NCBI RefSeq assembly: GCF_030269925.1
Contig: NC_085127.1
Span: forward strand, 565,501 to 629,500
Source: Bombyx mori
Lineage: Eukaryota > Arthropoda > Insecta > Lepidoptera > Bombycidae
DNA: 64,000 bases
Direction: 5' to 3'
Shown here piece by piece: positions 22,696 to 33,346 of the stretch; the first letter of the stretch is position 1; every line of letters starts with the position of its first letter. The position numbers and the translations under genes are program-made. The notes under the pieces are model-generated. The model was not told where the DNA came from and made no database searches. It worked only from the letters and a program-made list of their open reading frames with translations.

Positions 22696-23851
22696 AATAA
22701 TAGGTTGGGAAAAAGTTTCTTCGTATTTTTAAGAAAATTCACAACATTTTTTAATATGGTTTATTTACATTTAACTAAAGTATGTAGGTACCATTTTGTT
22801 CGATAACTTTTTGCCATCTTGTAGGTTGGGACATGATCCCATTGCTATAGAAATTTTGGGGCTTCTAATAAAAATACCGCGATAATTGGTTTTGGCAGTC
22901 CTCTCGTGATGTTAACCTGACACTGCCTAAAGAATTCTGAAGAGACCGAAACAGGTGGAAATCTGAAGGTTCAAGGTCAGGACTATACGATGGATGCATT
23001 AGCGTCTCCCAGCCAAGCTCTCCTAATTTTTGCTGAGCGACTAAAGATGTGTGAGGTCTAGCGTTATCAAGATGAAAAATCACACCCCTTCTGTTGATTA
23101 ATTCCGGCCGCTTTCTCTCAACTTCTTGCTTTAATCTCATTAGTTGTTCGCAGTAGAGTTCAGAATCGACGGTCCTGCCTGGTGGTAACAGCTCATAATG
23201 AATAATGCCCTTCCAGTCCCACCACACACACAGCATCACCTTGTTGCGAGTTAATGCGGGTTTCGCCACAATCTGTGGAGCCTAGCCGGCCTTTGACCAC
23301 GACCTTTTTCGCACGTTCTTGTCGTACGTGATCCACTTTTTATCACCAGTTATCAGATTCTTCAAAAATGGTTCGGTTTCATTAGGTCGTAATAAAGAAT
23401 CACAAATGAGTACACGGTTCATAGGTTTCTTTCAGTGAGCTCGAGAGGTACCCAAAAATCAATCTTTCTTGTGTACCCAGTTTTTTTCAAATGCGCCAAA
23501 ATGTTTTGTGGTCAATTCCCAGTTCTTCAGCTAGGTCGTAAGTACTGATATGCCGATCTTCATCCACTTTTTCAAAAATGGCATCCATTTTATCCGTAAT
23601 AGGGCGACCAGAGCGACGTGTATCTTTGACATCAAAATTTCCGGATTGAAAATGCTTAAACCAAATTTGTGCTACTCTCACAGACACTGCACTAGATCCA
23701 TAAACATCGCAATTTTTTTTCGCGACTTGCGTTGCATTTTTACCTTTTTTGTAGTAAACTTTTAAAATGTATCGAATTTCTACGGACAAAAGAGTAGAAG
23801 CATATTTCGTTCGAGCCGTGGACATGGGGAAGTATGAAACATATGAAACAG
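22696..23851 (-). mobile_element. Second mariner element, decayed
   Basis: The transposase relic reads on the minus strand; the 3' end of the element is probably near 22700 ('taggttgggaaaaagtttctt'-like end). A Bm1 at 23852 cuts or replaces the 5' end, so I cannot pair the terminal repeats or find a TA duplication. Confidence 0.65.
22865..23825 (-). pseudogene. Mariner transposase relic, Hsmar1/cecropia-like
   Basis: About 320 codons with frame changes. N-terminal part 23487-23825 (MSTARTKYASTLL, VRVAQIWFKHFQSGNF, SGRPITDK, ISTYDLAEELGI). Middle 23270-23486 is frameshifted but readable (NLITGDKKWITYDKN, first catalytic Asp). C-terminal part 22865-23269 (FHLDNARPHTS and SYSPDLEPSDFHLF). Second and third Asp are 34 residues apart (D,D34D). 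It differs from the mariner at 3.4 kb and resembles the subfamily that includes Hsmar1; that placement is from memory. Confidence 0.75.
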
Positions 23852-24089
23852 CTGGTGGTAGGACCTCTTGTGAGTCCGCGCGGGTAGGTACCACCGCCCT
23901 GCCTATTTCTGCCGTGAAGCAGTAATGCGTTTCGGCTTGAAGGGCGGAGCACCCGTTGTAACTATACTTGAGACCTTAGAACTTATATCTCAAGATGGGT
24001 GGCGCATTCACGTTGTAAATGTCTATGGGCTCCAGTAACCACTTAACACCAGGTGGGCTGTGAGCTCATCCACTCCTATAAGCAAAAAT
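23852..24089 (+). repeat. Bm1 SINE, 5'-truncated
   Basis: Core from 'gctggtggtaggacctct' to the A-rich end near 24089. It interrupts the 5' side of the second mariner. Confidence 0.9.
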
Positions 24090-24545
24090 TTAAATAATGA
24101 ATTTTCGAAATGTCCAACAATTTTGTTAAATGCCAGATTCAAGCGGTAATCAATGACCTCTCATCGTGTATCGAACCCAGAGACGTTTAATTAAGTTAAG
24201 CATTGTCGTGCTCCGCGTTACACTCGCTAAAATATAACAATACAAGCTTGACTTCGATCGTATTTACAGATGAATGAATAGTAACATAGAGAGTAAACTC
24301 TTTAACGATCACTGGGAAACTAATTCCGCTGTTGAATGAATGATAAGATACATCAACGTCAGAAGAGAACAGAATCGTGTGCTACTCATGTACCTGTAAC
24401 CATTTCTTGAGAGTGCATCCAACACTCCATATTTGTTTCCCAGCTTTCTGTAAAAATGGTTGGTAGGTCGAAAAAGAAAGGTATTGGCGAATTCAGCTAA
24501 GAATTAATAACCTGTTAATAGACCTTTTTTTATTTTCCTACCTAT
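24090..24545. other. AT-rich sequence, no feature seen
   Basis: No coding, RNA or recognised repeat signal. Confidence 0.5.
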
Positions 24546-24740
24546 TCTGATAGCCTTGAGAGGCTATTTCAGCTTCACCCTAACGTGTGTAGGTGAGCTC
24601 ACGGGGTTCAAACCGGAGCGTTGCTAACACTGACCCTAGCAAGAGCAGTGCTTCGCAGAATCTACCACCGGATCGGAAACGCGACCCACTGAGAAGAAAT
24701 AGACAAGTCGGCCAGGATCAGATACCGTAGATTTCTTATC
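24546..24740 (+). repeat. LINE 3'-end-like repeat
   Basis: Contains 'gcttcgcagaatctacca' and 'ccggatcggaaacgcgaccc' near 24650-24690. The same segment is in the 3'UTR of the Jockey family in this window (there 'ccggatcggaatcgcgaccc'), so this is a diverged relative of that 3' end or of a LINE sharing it. Truncated on both sides. Confidence 0.55.
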
Positions 24741-25321
24741 AACAATTAAATAAAATGACATACTTAAATATAAAACTATGATCAACTAAAATGACCTTGA
24801 AATAGTTCATTTGGTAAGTACTTTATTATTGTAATATCTTGATGTCCTTAATATCCGTAAAATTTCATATTAATAAATATTCAATAAATATTTTTTTCTT
24901 TTATTATCCTGTGTTAAACTTCAAAATATATATTAGTTACATGTTACAGTTCATAAAGTTGGTTTATTTTCTCCGTTCAGTATCTTCTTCCCCATTACTC
25001 GTAGTTACATATTTAGGGCACAATCTATTGTTTAATTTATCACCCTGTATATGGCAGGTTTTCCGGCAGCATGTAGTGAGTGCAATAGTGCAGAAAATCA
25101 CACTGCACAGACATTGATGCGTAACGAAAGTGATCGATATTTCATTTGTGTGTTTTGCGCGGACGGTGCGGGCAATCATCGCTATTGGGAGAGGTATGAA
25201 TGCTATTCATGAAGGGACACACTCAGGTAATTTTTTGGAGGGTCAAAAATTTCGCTAACTCAGTAAACAAATGACAGTAAGCAGACTCGCTTGTGGACAT
25301 TGAAACTGCAAGAGCCACATT
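24741..25321. other. AT-rich sequence, no gene seen
   Basis: Only short open frames without recognisable motifs. It ends at the target duplication of the R1-like fragment. Confidence 0.5.
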
Positions 25322-25335
25322 ACTACGCGTAACAT

Positions 25336-25650
25336 TTTTTTTTTTTTTGTCAGGAGGAAATCGCCGAACTTCCGCCCTTCACTGCAGATGGAGGGCGGGG
25401 CATGTCGGAGTCGAACCGACTAAAACCCTCTGTCGCTCAACAACCAGCATCCAAACCTCGCATGAGACAGAGCTCATGAAAAGGCAAAAGGGGGAAAGTG
25501 AAGCGTTTAGTGCGGAGCACATCTCTCCCATCACCCTCCGATCCGGTGCAGGAACTCACCGAAGCAACCATGCCCAGTGAGCACCTGCGTGAGCCGGAAA
25601 GTGAGGCGTCCTCTGTCACGATTCACCCAATTTACAAGAACCGGGCGAAA
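25336..25650 (-). mobile_element. R1-clade LINE, 5'-truncated 3' fragment
   Basis: Perfect 14-bp target duplication 'actacgcgtaacat' at 25322-25335 and 25651-25664, with a T run (minus-strand poly(A)) at the left. Minus-strand translation near 25560-25610 reads LTFRLTQVLTGHGCFGEFL, matching the C-terminal ORF2 segment of the R1 element at 32.5 kb (FRLTQMLTGHGCFG). The zinc-finger region that should follow is degraded. The rest is 3'UTR. Confidence 0.82.
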
Positions 25651-25664
25651 ACTACGCGTAACAT

Positions 25665-26181
25665 AACAAAAAAAAATATTAATCTTTGGTCTCGATTGGA
25701 GAAAGGTGAAATAAAAATAAGAACATTAATATATTATTTCTAGACGAAATAATAAAAAAATATTATATCCTACGCTATTTACCACGTTATGCAGACTAGC
25801 TATGCAGATCAGCAAGTAATTTAAACACAACCACTACTTTTGACAATTGTGATAAATATAGGACCAGTTTAAAATTTTATTGTTAACAACACATAGCCAC
25901 CATGTTAAACATATGCGTAGAAGCGTGTGTTCAGTTTCAATGGATTAGCTAGTGAACAGCGAGCTCTCCTCTTCACAGAATTAGCGGTAAAAATATAATC
26001 TAAGCGTTATCCCGACCCTGTAATTCAAGAAAAATGAGATATTCCTTCAACAAAAGGTTTGGTTGATTAGTTTCCCCACAATATTAAAATGACTATCGTA
26101 GACAGCATTTACTTTATATTATATTTTCATTATGTATTGGGACGCGTTGAATTTCTATGAAATCGTTCAGAATAGTCGTTT
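25665..26181. other. AT-rich sequence, no feature seen
   Basis: About 515 bp between the R1 fragment and the next Bm1; nothing recognised. Confidence 0.5.
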
Positions 26182-26426
26182 ACTGGTGGTAGGACCTCTT
26201 GTGAGTCCGCGCAGGTAGGTACCACCACCCTACCTATTTCTGCCGTGAAGCAGTAACGCGTTTCACTTTGGAAGGTGGGGCAGCCGTTGTAACTATACTT
26301 GAAACCTTAGAACTTATGTGTCATGGTGGGTGGCGCATTAACATTATAGATGTCTATGGTCTCCTGTAACCACTTAACACCAGGTGGGCTGTGAGCTCGC
26401 CCACCCATCTAAGCAATAAAAAAAAA
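26182..26426 (+). repeat. Bm1 SINE, 5'-truncated
   Basis: Core and A-rich tail. Its tail ends about 8 bp before the target duplication of the R1 element. Confidence 0.9.
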
Positions 26427-27203
26427 TGTAACTAGGTCTCTAGGGTCCCCGAGGGACCTGGGCGGGCCCCCCGGCGCGTACTCTGCGTGGCCGGGGGCTC
26501 CGTCTGTGGGGGAGTTTTGCTGGACTTCCACCGGGCGCGTCCGTAGGTGGCGGATAACGGGATCCTCTGGGAACAGTCCCACTCCCAGGGGTATCGTCCG
26601 GTCTTTTTCGTTGCAAGGATTTCTAGGTGTTAGGTAGGTAGGCTAGGTGTAGGAGTAGGGTAGCCTAGTTAGGCTTTGCAACGAAAGAGATCGGATGACG
26701 CGGACCAAAACCAGCAGGGGGAGTTGCGGGCTCTCCACGCCCTTCACTCGCTGAAGGGAGCTCCTCCTGGAGACGCTCGGGCTCCCTCTCTTTTCCCCTT
26801 TCTTCCCCCTTTTTCTTTTTTCTTCGGGTCACGTCCGACCCGTTTCGGACGTAACCCACGGGTGGTGGTGGGCCACTTTTGGCCTGCCCTTTGATGGAGA
26901 AGTGAGCCGGCGTTGCTTACGCATCTTCCGGCCGCTGGTCGCCATGTCCCCGGCTTCGGCTACAGGGGCACGCCCTCCAGAGGGGGGTACCGGTATACCG
27001 GCGTGGCTTCGTGGTTGTTGCTCTAATGAGCGTCGGGCGGTGGTCTGTCGTGTTGCTCGTTGCACTCGGCGGGCCGCCGGCCAACCCGTAATCCTCACCG
27101 CGTGGGGGACGGGGGCCGCTGCCGCGAGGTACGGGGCCGCGAGGACGTAAACCTCTTTAAAAAATGCCCCAATCCTAAGCTCTGGTGCCCGGCGATGGGA
27201 TGA

Positions 27204-29651
27204 ATGGCTGGAGGGAGTCCAGTCCCGAGGGTACCAACCAGACCCCAGGGGACCGACCCCTGGTTAATAAAAAAGGAAACAAAACATGAAATGGCATCTG
27301 TGAGAAAAGTAATACCCCAGGAGGGTACCTCCCGCTCCGCGGGGGGAGAATCCCTCCGTGCGGTCGAGCGATCGGCCGCACGCTGCCCCACCGTTTCTGG
27401 GGGGGGCACACACTGTCACGCAGAAGGGGGCGACAGCACGGGTCGCGTAAGGGACAGGGTCCCCACCGTGCGCCTCGAGCGCTGCGAGAGCCTTATCTCG
27501 CTCTACTCGGCGCGGAGCTCCGCGAGGGGCGACGCGTCCAGTGGGCGGGAGACACCGGCGCTGTTCACCGACACTCGACAGCGGACTCGGCGGAAGCGGA
27601 AGTCGGCCCGACGGCCGGCGTCCTCCGCTCCGTCTGACTCGTCCGAGGGTGAGCCTGCCAGCGCCAAATATATGGCGTTGGCGGAAGGGCCGGCGGCTGC
27701 TGCGGCGCCGCCCGCCACAGATTGTGACGCAGTCTCTTCTCGCGGACTGGCTGCTGCCTCCTCGGCGCAGTCCAGGGCCGCCTGCTGTGAGGCAAGAGGA
27801 AAAGCGGAAACCGGAGAGGTCGCGCGTTTGGAGCGCTGCCTGGCCGGGGTGGGTCCCTCTGACCCCTTCCGAGCATTCGAGGTGGTTGGGAAATTGGTTT
27901 CCGCAGTCGTGGCAACATCCGGCGGTGGACTCAAGGGTGACTGCGTGCGGGCCTTAAAATCCGGAGCGGCCACCCTAGAAGAACGTCTGAGGGAAGTGGT
28001 AGACCGCACCACAACGACGGAGACGGCGGGCTTGCGGCAGGAAGTGGCCCTGCAGCACGCCCGCCTCGAGCAACTCTCGAACGAGAATGGCAAACTTCGG
28101 GCGGAGAATGGGCAGCTGCGAGTGGACATGGCCGAGTTGAGGACCATGGTTGCCGACCTCATCGAGCGGCAACGCAGCTCGGCCCCTGCCCCTCCTCCGC
28201 CCGAAGCGGAAGGCCTCAGTGAGGTGGACGAGTTGAGGCGGCAGCTCCTCATACAGGAGGCGCGCAGCTCCAAGGTGGAGCGCGCGAGACCGCCCCTCGC
28301 TCACGAGGCTAACGGAAGTACGCCTGTGCCGGCACCCCGCAGGAGTGTGCAGCCCGCTGTAAAAGCATACAGCGGGAAGAAGAAGGCTACACCCGCGCGA
28401 GCTCCCGCTGCGGCTGCACCTAAACCCGCGGCTGCAGGGGCACCGGCACCCACGGCCCCTGCATCAAAACCGGTGTCCGCTCCTGCCCCGTCCCAGCCTG
28501 CGAAGGCGGGGCCTGGCAGGAGCCGAATCAAAAAGAAGGGGCGGACCAACGCCGCCAAACCGGCACCGACCCCCCAGCCCCGCCCACTGCCCCCAGCCCC
28601 GGCCAACATGGACGAGGCCTGGACGACGGTGGTGCGGCGAGGGCCCAAAAAGGTTGCGGCGCCTGTCGCGCCGCGCCCCAAGCCCGCCCCTACGGCCGCC
28701 GCTCCCCGCCAAGAGGGTCGAGCGGAGCCTAGGGGCCGAACTGGACGAAGGAGGCCGCGCGCCCCGCGGTCGGCTGCAGTAGTCGTGGAGCTGCTGCCGG
28801 CCGCCAAAGAACGGGGCATCACGTACCACGACGTGATGACTCAGGCGCGCGGCGGCGTAAATGTGGACGCCCTCGGCGTGGAGGGTGGCCTGAAGGTCCG
28901 GCAGACGGCCAACGGGGCCCGCCTGGTAGAATGCCCCGGCGCGAATTCCAGCGCCGCGGCAGAAAAACTGGCGGTCCGTCTGCGGGAAATCTTGCCGGAC
29001 CCCGAGGTGGTGCGCATCGCGCGGCCCGTAAAAATGGCGGAGGTGAAGATTACGGGCCTCGACGAGTGCGCCACGAAGGAGGAGGTCGCCGCGGCCATCG
29101 CGTCGCAGGGCAACTGCGCCCTCGCCGACGTCAAAGTCGGGGAGCTCCGGGCGACGTACTCCGGAACCCGGACGGCGTGGGCGCGTTGCCCGGTAGCAAC
29201 GGCGAACCTCCTGGCCACCCCTCCACAGGGTCGGCCTTCAGACAGCCCAGGATGGCTGCGCGTGGGCTGGGTAGTGGCCCACGTGCAACTGCAGGAGAGC
29301 AGGCCGTGGCGTTGTCTTCGGTGCTTCGGCACCGGCCACGGCCTCGCCAAGTGCCCCTCGACAGTGGACCGCAGCGACCTGTGCTTCCGCTGCGGCCAAC
29401 CGGGGCACAAGGCAGCCTCCTGCACCGCAGCCGCGCCGCACTGTGTCTTGTGCGACGCGGCTAAAAGGAAGGCCGACCACCGGGCCGGGGGCCCGGCGTG
29501 CAAGTCCGCCCCCTCCTCTACAAAAACGAGGAGGGGCGGAAAGAAAAAGAAGCCGGCTGCAAAAAGGGCAGCCGGTGAGTCAGCTCCCGCCGCGGCACGA
29601 GAAGAGCCGCAGGGCGGGACAGACGAGGGAGCGATGGACGTAGCCCCGTAA
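27204..29651 (+). CDS. R1-clade ORF1 (Gag-like nucleic-acid-binding protein)
   Basis: 815 codons, uninterrupted; a second in-frame Met lies at codon 30. The N-terminal third is charged and Ser/Arg-rich. A helical, Glu/Leu/Arg-rich stretch near residues 275-320 (LEERLREVV, LRQEVALQHARLEQL, NGKLRAENGQLRVDMAELRTMV) looks like a coiled coil. A long Ala/Pro linker follows (about 370-520). The C-terminal part carries three CCHC-type knuckles: CLRCFGTGHGLAKC, CFRCGQPGHKAASC and CVLCDAAKRKADH...C. This matches ORF1 proteins of R1/TRAS/SART elements, which package the RNA and direct the complex to its target. The stop shares a base with the ORF2 start. Confidence 0.88.
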   Translation: MAGGSPVPRVPTRPQGTDPWLIKKETKHEMASVRKVIPQEGTSRSAGGESLRAVERSAARCPTVSGGGTHCHAEGGDSTGRVRDRVPTVRLERCESLISLYSARSSARGDASSGRETPALFTDTRQRTRRKRKSARRPASSAPSDSSEGEPASAKYMALAEGPAAAAAPPATDCDAVSSRGLAAASSAQSRAACCEARGKAETGEVARLERCLAGVGPSDPFRAFEVVGKLVSAVVATSGGGLKGDCVRALKSGAATLEERLREVVDRTTTTETAGLRQEVALQHARLEQLSNENGKLRAENGQLRVDMAELRTMVADLIERQRSSAPAPPPPEAEGLSEVDELRRQLLIQEARSSKVERARPPLAHEANGSTPVPAPRRSVQPAVKAYSGKKKATPARAPAAAAPKPAAAGAPAPTAPASKPVSAPAPSQPAKAGPGRSRIKKKGRTNAAKPAPTPQPRPLPPAPANMDEAWTTVVRRGPKKVAAPVAPRPKPAPTAAAPRQEGRAEPRGRTGRRRPRAPRSAAVVVELLPAAKERGITYHDVMTQARGGVNVDALGVEGGLKVRQTANGARLVECPGANSSAAAEKLAVRLREILPDPEVVRIARPVKMAEVKITGLDECATKEEVAAAIASQGNCALADVKVGELRATYSGTRTAWARCPVATANLLATPPQGRPSDSPGWLRVGWVVAHVQLQESRPWRCLRCFGTGHGLAKCPSTVDRSDLCFRCGQPGHKAASCTAAAPHCVLCDAAKRKADHRAGGPACKSAPSSTKTRRGGKKKKPAAKRAAGESAPAAAREEPQGGTDEGAMDVAP

Positions 29652-32600
29652 TGGGTTGCGTCCATCGCTTCCTCCAATGTAATTTGAACCACTCCGCCAG
29701 GGCACAGGATCTCCTCGTCCACACCATGGCGGAGTGGTCAATCGATGTTGCTGTCGCCGCGGAGCCGTATTTCGTCCCCACCGACCAGGACTGCTGGATC
29801 GGGGACGTCGACGGCTCAGTGGCCATTATATTACGACAGTCCGCGGCGTTACCCCCCTTGGATATGGTGGCCAGGGGACCCGGGTACGTCGCGGCTAGGA
29901 TCGACGGGACCGTCGTGATCGGGGCGTACTTTTCTCCGAATAGGAGCCTCGCCGAGTTCGAGCGGTTTCTGGGCGGGCTCGAGGCGCTTTTACACCGCCT
30001 CGGGTCCCGCCCTGTCATCGTCGCGGGGGACCTCAATGCCAAGTGTACGGCTTGGGGTTCCCCCCGCACGGATTCGCGAGGCGGGGCCCTTTCGGAGTGG
30101 GCGATCGCGACCGGCCTCTGTCTCCTAAACAGAGGCACGGTCGCGACTTGCGTGCGGTGGAACGGGGAATCTCACGTGGACGTGACGTTCGCGTCCCCGT
30201 CCGCCGTGCGCCGCACCCGCGGCTGGCGCGTACTCGAGGGGGCGGAGACGCTCTCGGACCACAGATACGTCCGATTCGAGCTCTCCGCCTCCTCCTTGTC
30301 GTCGTCGTCAGCCGTGGGCGCCCGCGGCGAGGAGGAGCTCCCGCAAGGTGCGCCCCGTTCGTTCCCCAGGTGGGCCTTGAAACGGATGAACAAGGAGTTG
30401 CTGATGGAGGCGGCCGCTGTTGCTGCGTGGGCGCCATAAACCCGCGCGACTCGCGGACGTGGATGCGGAGGTCGACTGGTTCCGGGGCACCATGGCAAAC
30501 ATTTGTGATGCCGCCATGCCCCGGGTCGGCCCCCGAGCACCACGTGGGGGTGCGTTCTGGTGGTCGCCCGAGATCGCAAGACTCCGCGAGGAGTGCGTGA
30601 GGGCGCGCCGCCGGAGCGCACGCCACCGCCGCCGCCGTCGTCGCGACGCTGCGTTCGCGGAGACGGCGGCCCAGCTGCACGCTGACTGTCGTCAAAAGCA
30701 GACGGCGCTGCAGCTGGCCATCGGCGAGGCCAAGAAGCAGAGCATGAAGACTCTCCTGGAGTCGCTCGACGAAGATCCCTGGGGGCGCCCATACAAGATG
30801 GTTCGCAGGAAACTGCAGCCGTGGGCGCTCCCGGTGACCGAGCGGCTCCAGCCTCGGCAGCTGCGGGAAATTGTTGCGGCACTCTTCCCGCCGGCAGCAG
30901 GGGGGGACTTTGAGCCCCCCCAGATGGACGCCACGTGGGGCACGCCTCCGCGTCGCCCCAGCGTTCCCGCTGCCGAGGAGCCCCCTCCCCCTATCACGGG
31001 GGCGGAGATCCATGCGGCCGTGTCCAGAATGAGAGCGAAGGACGCGGCCCCCGGCCCTGACGGCGGTCACGGCCGGGTCTGGAGCTTGGCCTTCGAGGCC
31101 CTAGGGGACCGGCTCGGGGGGCTTTTCGAAGCGTGCCTCGAGTCGGGACGGTTCCCGTCGAAATGGAAGACGGGCAGACTGGTCCTTCTGCGGAAGGACG
31201 GGCGCCCCGCGGACTCACCCGCGGGCTATCGCCCCATCGTGTTGCTGGACGAAGCGGGCAAGATGCTCGAGAGGATCGTCGCGGCCCGCATCGTCCGGCA
31301 CCTGACCGAGACGGGTCCCGATCTTTCGGCGGAACAATACGGCTTCAGAGAGGGCCGCTCGACGATAGACGCAATTCTGCGCGTGCGTGCCCTCTCCGAC
31401 GAAGCCGTATCCCGGGGCGGGGTGGCGATGGCGTTATCCTTAGATGTAAGGAACGCCTTCAACACCCTGCCCTGGTCGGTGATCGCGGGGGCGCTGGAGT
31501 ATCACGGCGTCCCCGCATACCTCCGCCGACTGATCGGCTCCTACCTCGAGGGCAGGTCGATCCAGTGCATCGGACACGGTGGGGCGATGTACCGCTTCCC
31601 CGTCGAGCGCGGTGTTCCGCAGGGGTCTGTCCTGGGCCCCCTGCTGTGGAACATCGGCTACGACTGGGTCCTGCGGGGCGTCATTCGGGGTCCCCTCCCC
31701 GGGCTGAGCGTAATATGTTACGCCGACGACACGTTGGTCGTGGCTCCGGGGAGGGACTACCGGGAGTCTGCCCGTCTGGCGTGCGCAGGCGTGGCACACG
31801 TCGTCACAAGGATCCGACGGCTGGGACTCGAGGTGGCGCTCGACAAAACCCAGGCCCTGTTGTTTCACGGGCCGGGACGAGCGCCGCCTCTGGGTGCCCA
31901 CCTCGTGATCGGAGGCGTCCGCGTCGGGGTCGGGGTGACCGGTCTTCGGTACCTCGGCCTTGAACTGGATGGTCGGTGGAACTTCCGCGCTCACTTTGCG
32001 AAGTTGGGCCCTCGACTGATGGCGACGGCCGGCTCTTTGAGCCGGCTGCTTCCAAACGTCGGGGGTCCCGATCAGGTGGCGCGCCGCCTCTACATGGGGG
32101 TGGTGCGGTCGATGGCACTATACGGCGCGCCCGTATGGTGCCACGCCCTGACCCGCCAGAACGTCGCCGCGCTGCGACGTCCGCAGCGCGCGATCGCGGT
32201 CAGGGCGATCCGAGGATACCGCACCGTCTCCTTCGAGGCGGCGTGCTTGCTCGCCGGGGCGCCACCCTGGGACCTGGAGGCGGAGGCGCTCGCTGCCGAT
32301 TACCGGTGGCGTAGCGACCTCCGCTCTAGGGGGGAAGGGCGCCCCAGCGAAGGTGTAGTTCGAGCGCGGAGGCTCCACTCTCGGCGGTCCGTGCTGGAGG
32401 CGTGGTCTCGCCGCTTGGCGGACCCGTCGGCCGGCCTCCGAACCGTCGAGGCGGTCCGCCCGGTTCTCGCGGACTGGGTGGGCCGCGACCGCGGATGCCT
32501 CACCTTCCGGCTAACGCAGATGCTTACCGGCCATGGTTGTTTCGGCCGGTACTTGCACAAGATAGCCGGAAGGGAACCGACGGCGCAGTGCCACCACTGC

Positions 32601-32900
32601 GCGGACCGCGACGAGGAAGACACAGCGGAACACACGCTGGCGCGTTGCTCTGGATTCGACGAGCAACGCGCCGCCCTCGTCGCGGTCATTGGAGAGGACC
32701 TCTCGCTGCCGCGCGTCGTGGCTACGATGCTCGGCAGCGACGCGTCCTGGAAGGCGATGCTCGACTTCTGCGAGTCCACCATATCGCAGAAGGAGGCGGC
32801 GGAGCGAGAGAGGGAGAGCTCTTCCCTTTCCGCACCGATCCGTCGCCGTCGAGCCGGGGGCCGGAGGCGGGAATACGCCCGTACGTCCCGGCCCCTGTAG
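29651..32900 (+). pseudogene. R1-clade ORF2 (endonuclease/reverse transcriptase), one frameshift
   Basis: About 1083 codons. Endonuclease, 29651-30430: FLQCNLNHS, AAEPYFVP, VAGDLNAKCTAWGSP, SDHRYVRF. The frame changes by one base near 30430 ('gcgccataaaccc'; one extra base relative to an open frame), in the linker before the RT. RT, about 30980-32000: RAKDAAPGPDG, GYRPIVLLDEAGK, LSLDVRNAFN, GVPQGSVLGPLLW, CYADDTLVV and YLGLELDG. C-terminus: HGCFGRYLHKI then CHHCADRDEEDTAEHTLARC, the CCHC motif typical of R1-clade ORF2. The enzyme nicks target DNA and copies the element RNA there. Otherwise open, so a recent lesion or assembly error. Confidence 0.88.
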
Positions 32901-33346
32901 GTGGCGGCCTCCCCCCGGTGAAGGTCAAGGGGCGACCTGAGGGGGTGAGGCCGCGCGGCGCGCTACCAGCACTCTAGCGCGCTGCTGTGGAGTGATTAGA
33001 GCGACCGGTCGACGGCGTATCGCGTCCCGACCCGGCAGGCTGGTTCTGGTCCAGCGGGGTATTCCGGGACACCAGCGGCACCGTCTGGGCGGCCCGACGG
33101 GCTGCCGTACCGAGACGGCCGACGTTTCAGAGCCTTCGATTCGCCTCGAAGGCTCCGTCGGCTGGGCGTCCTTGGGGTGAGCCGCGCCGTCTGGTTGTAG
33201 TGTTGACCGCGGTAGCCCCCCTACCTCATCCGGGTTCTGACCTCGGAGGGGATCGGACGTCGGGTGTAAGAGTGCAGGGGAGTCGTTTAGTGGGTGGGCT
33301 CTAAAATAAAAAAAAAAAAAAAAAAAAAAAAAGGTCTCTAGGGTCC

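Larger units (their letters stand above)
26449..33332 (+). mobile_element. R1-clade non-LTR retrotransposon, full length
   Basis: About 6.9 kb, much more GC-rich than its surroundings. Flanked by the 14-bp direct repeat 'ggtctctagggtcc' (26435-26448 and 33333-33346). 5'UTR to 27203, ORF1 27204-29651, ORF2 29651-32900 overlapping by one base (TAATG), 3'UTR about 400 bp, then A(25). ORF2 has an endonuclease of the R1 type, an RT with YADD, and a C-terminal Cys/His motif. One frameshift in ORF2 is the only clear lesion. The target is neither 28S rDNA nor telomeric TTAGG repeats. Confidence 0.9.

Noticed and set aside
26435..26448. Telomeric TTAGG-specific insertion (TRAS/SART type)
   Set aside because: No TTAGG repeats flank the R1 element on either side.
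30420..30445. Programmed frameshift between endonuclease and RT
   Set aside because: No slippery site is visible, and ORF2 of R1-clade elements is normally one frame; a one-base insertion is simpler.
27503..32977. Many long open frames on both strands in the R1 element
   Set aside because: GC-rich sequence has few stops; these frames lack family motifs and are shadows of ORF1 and ORF2.
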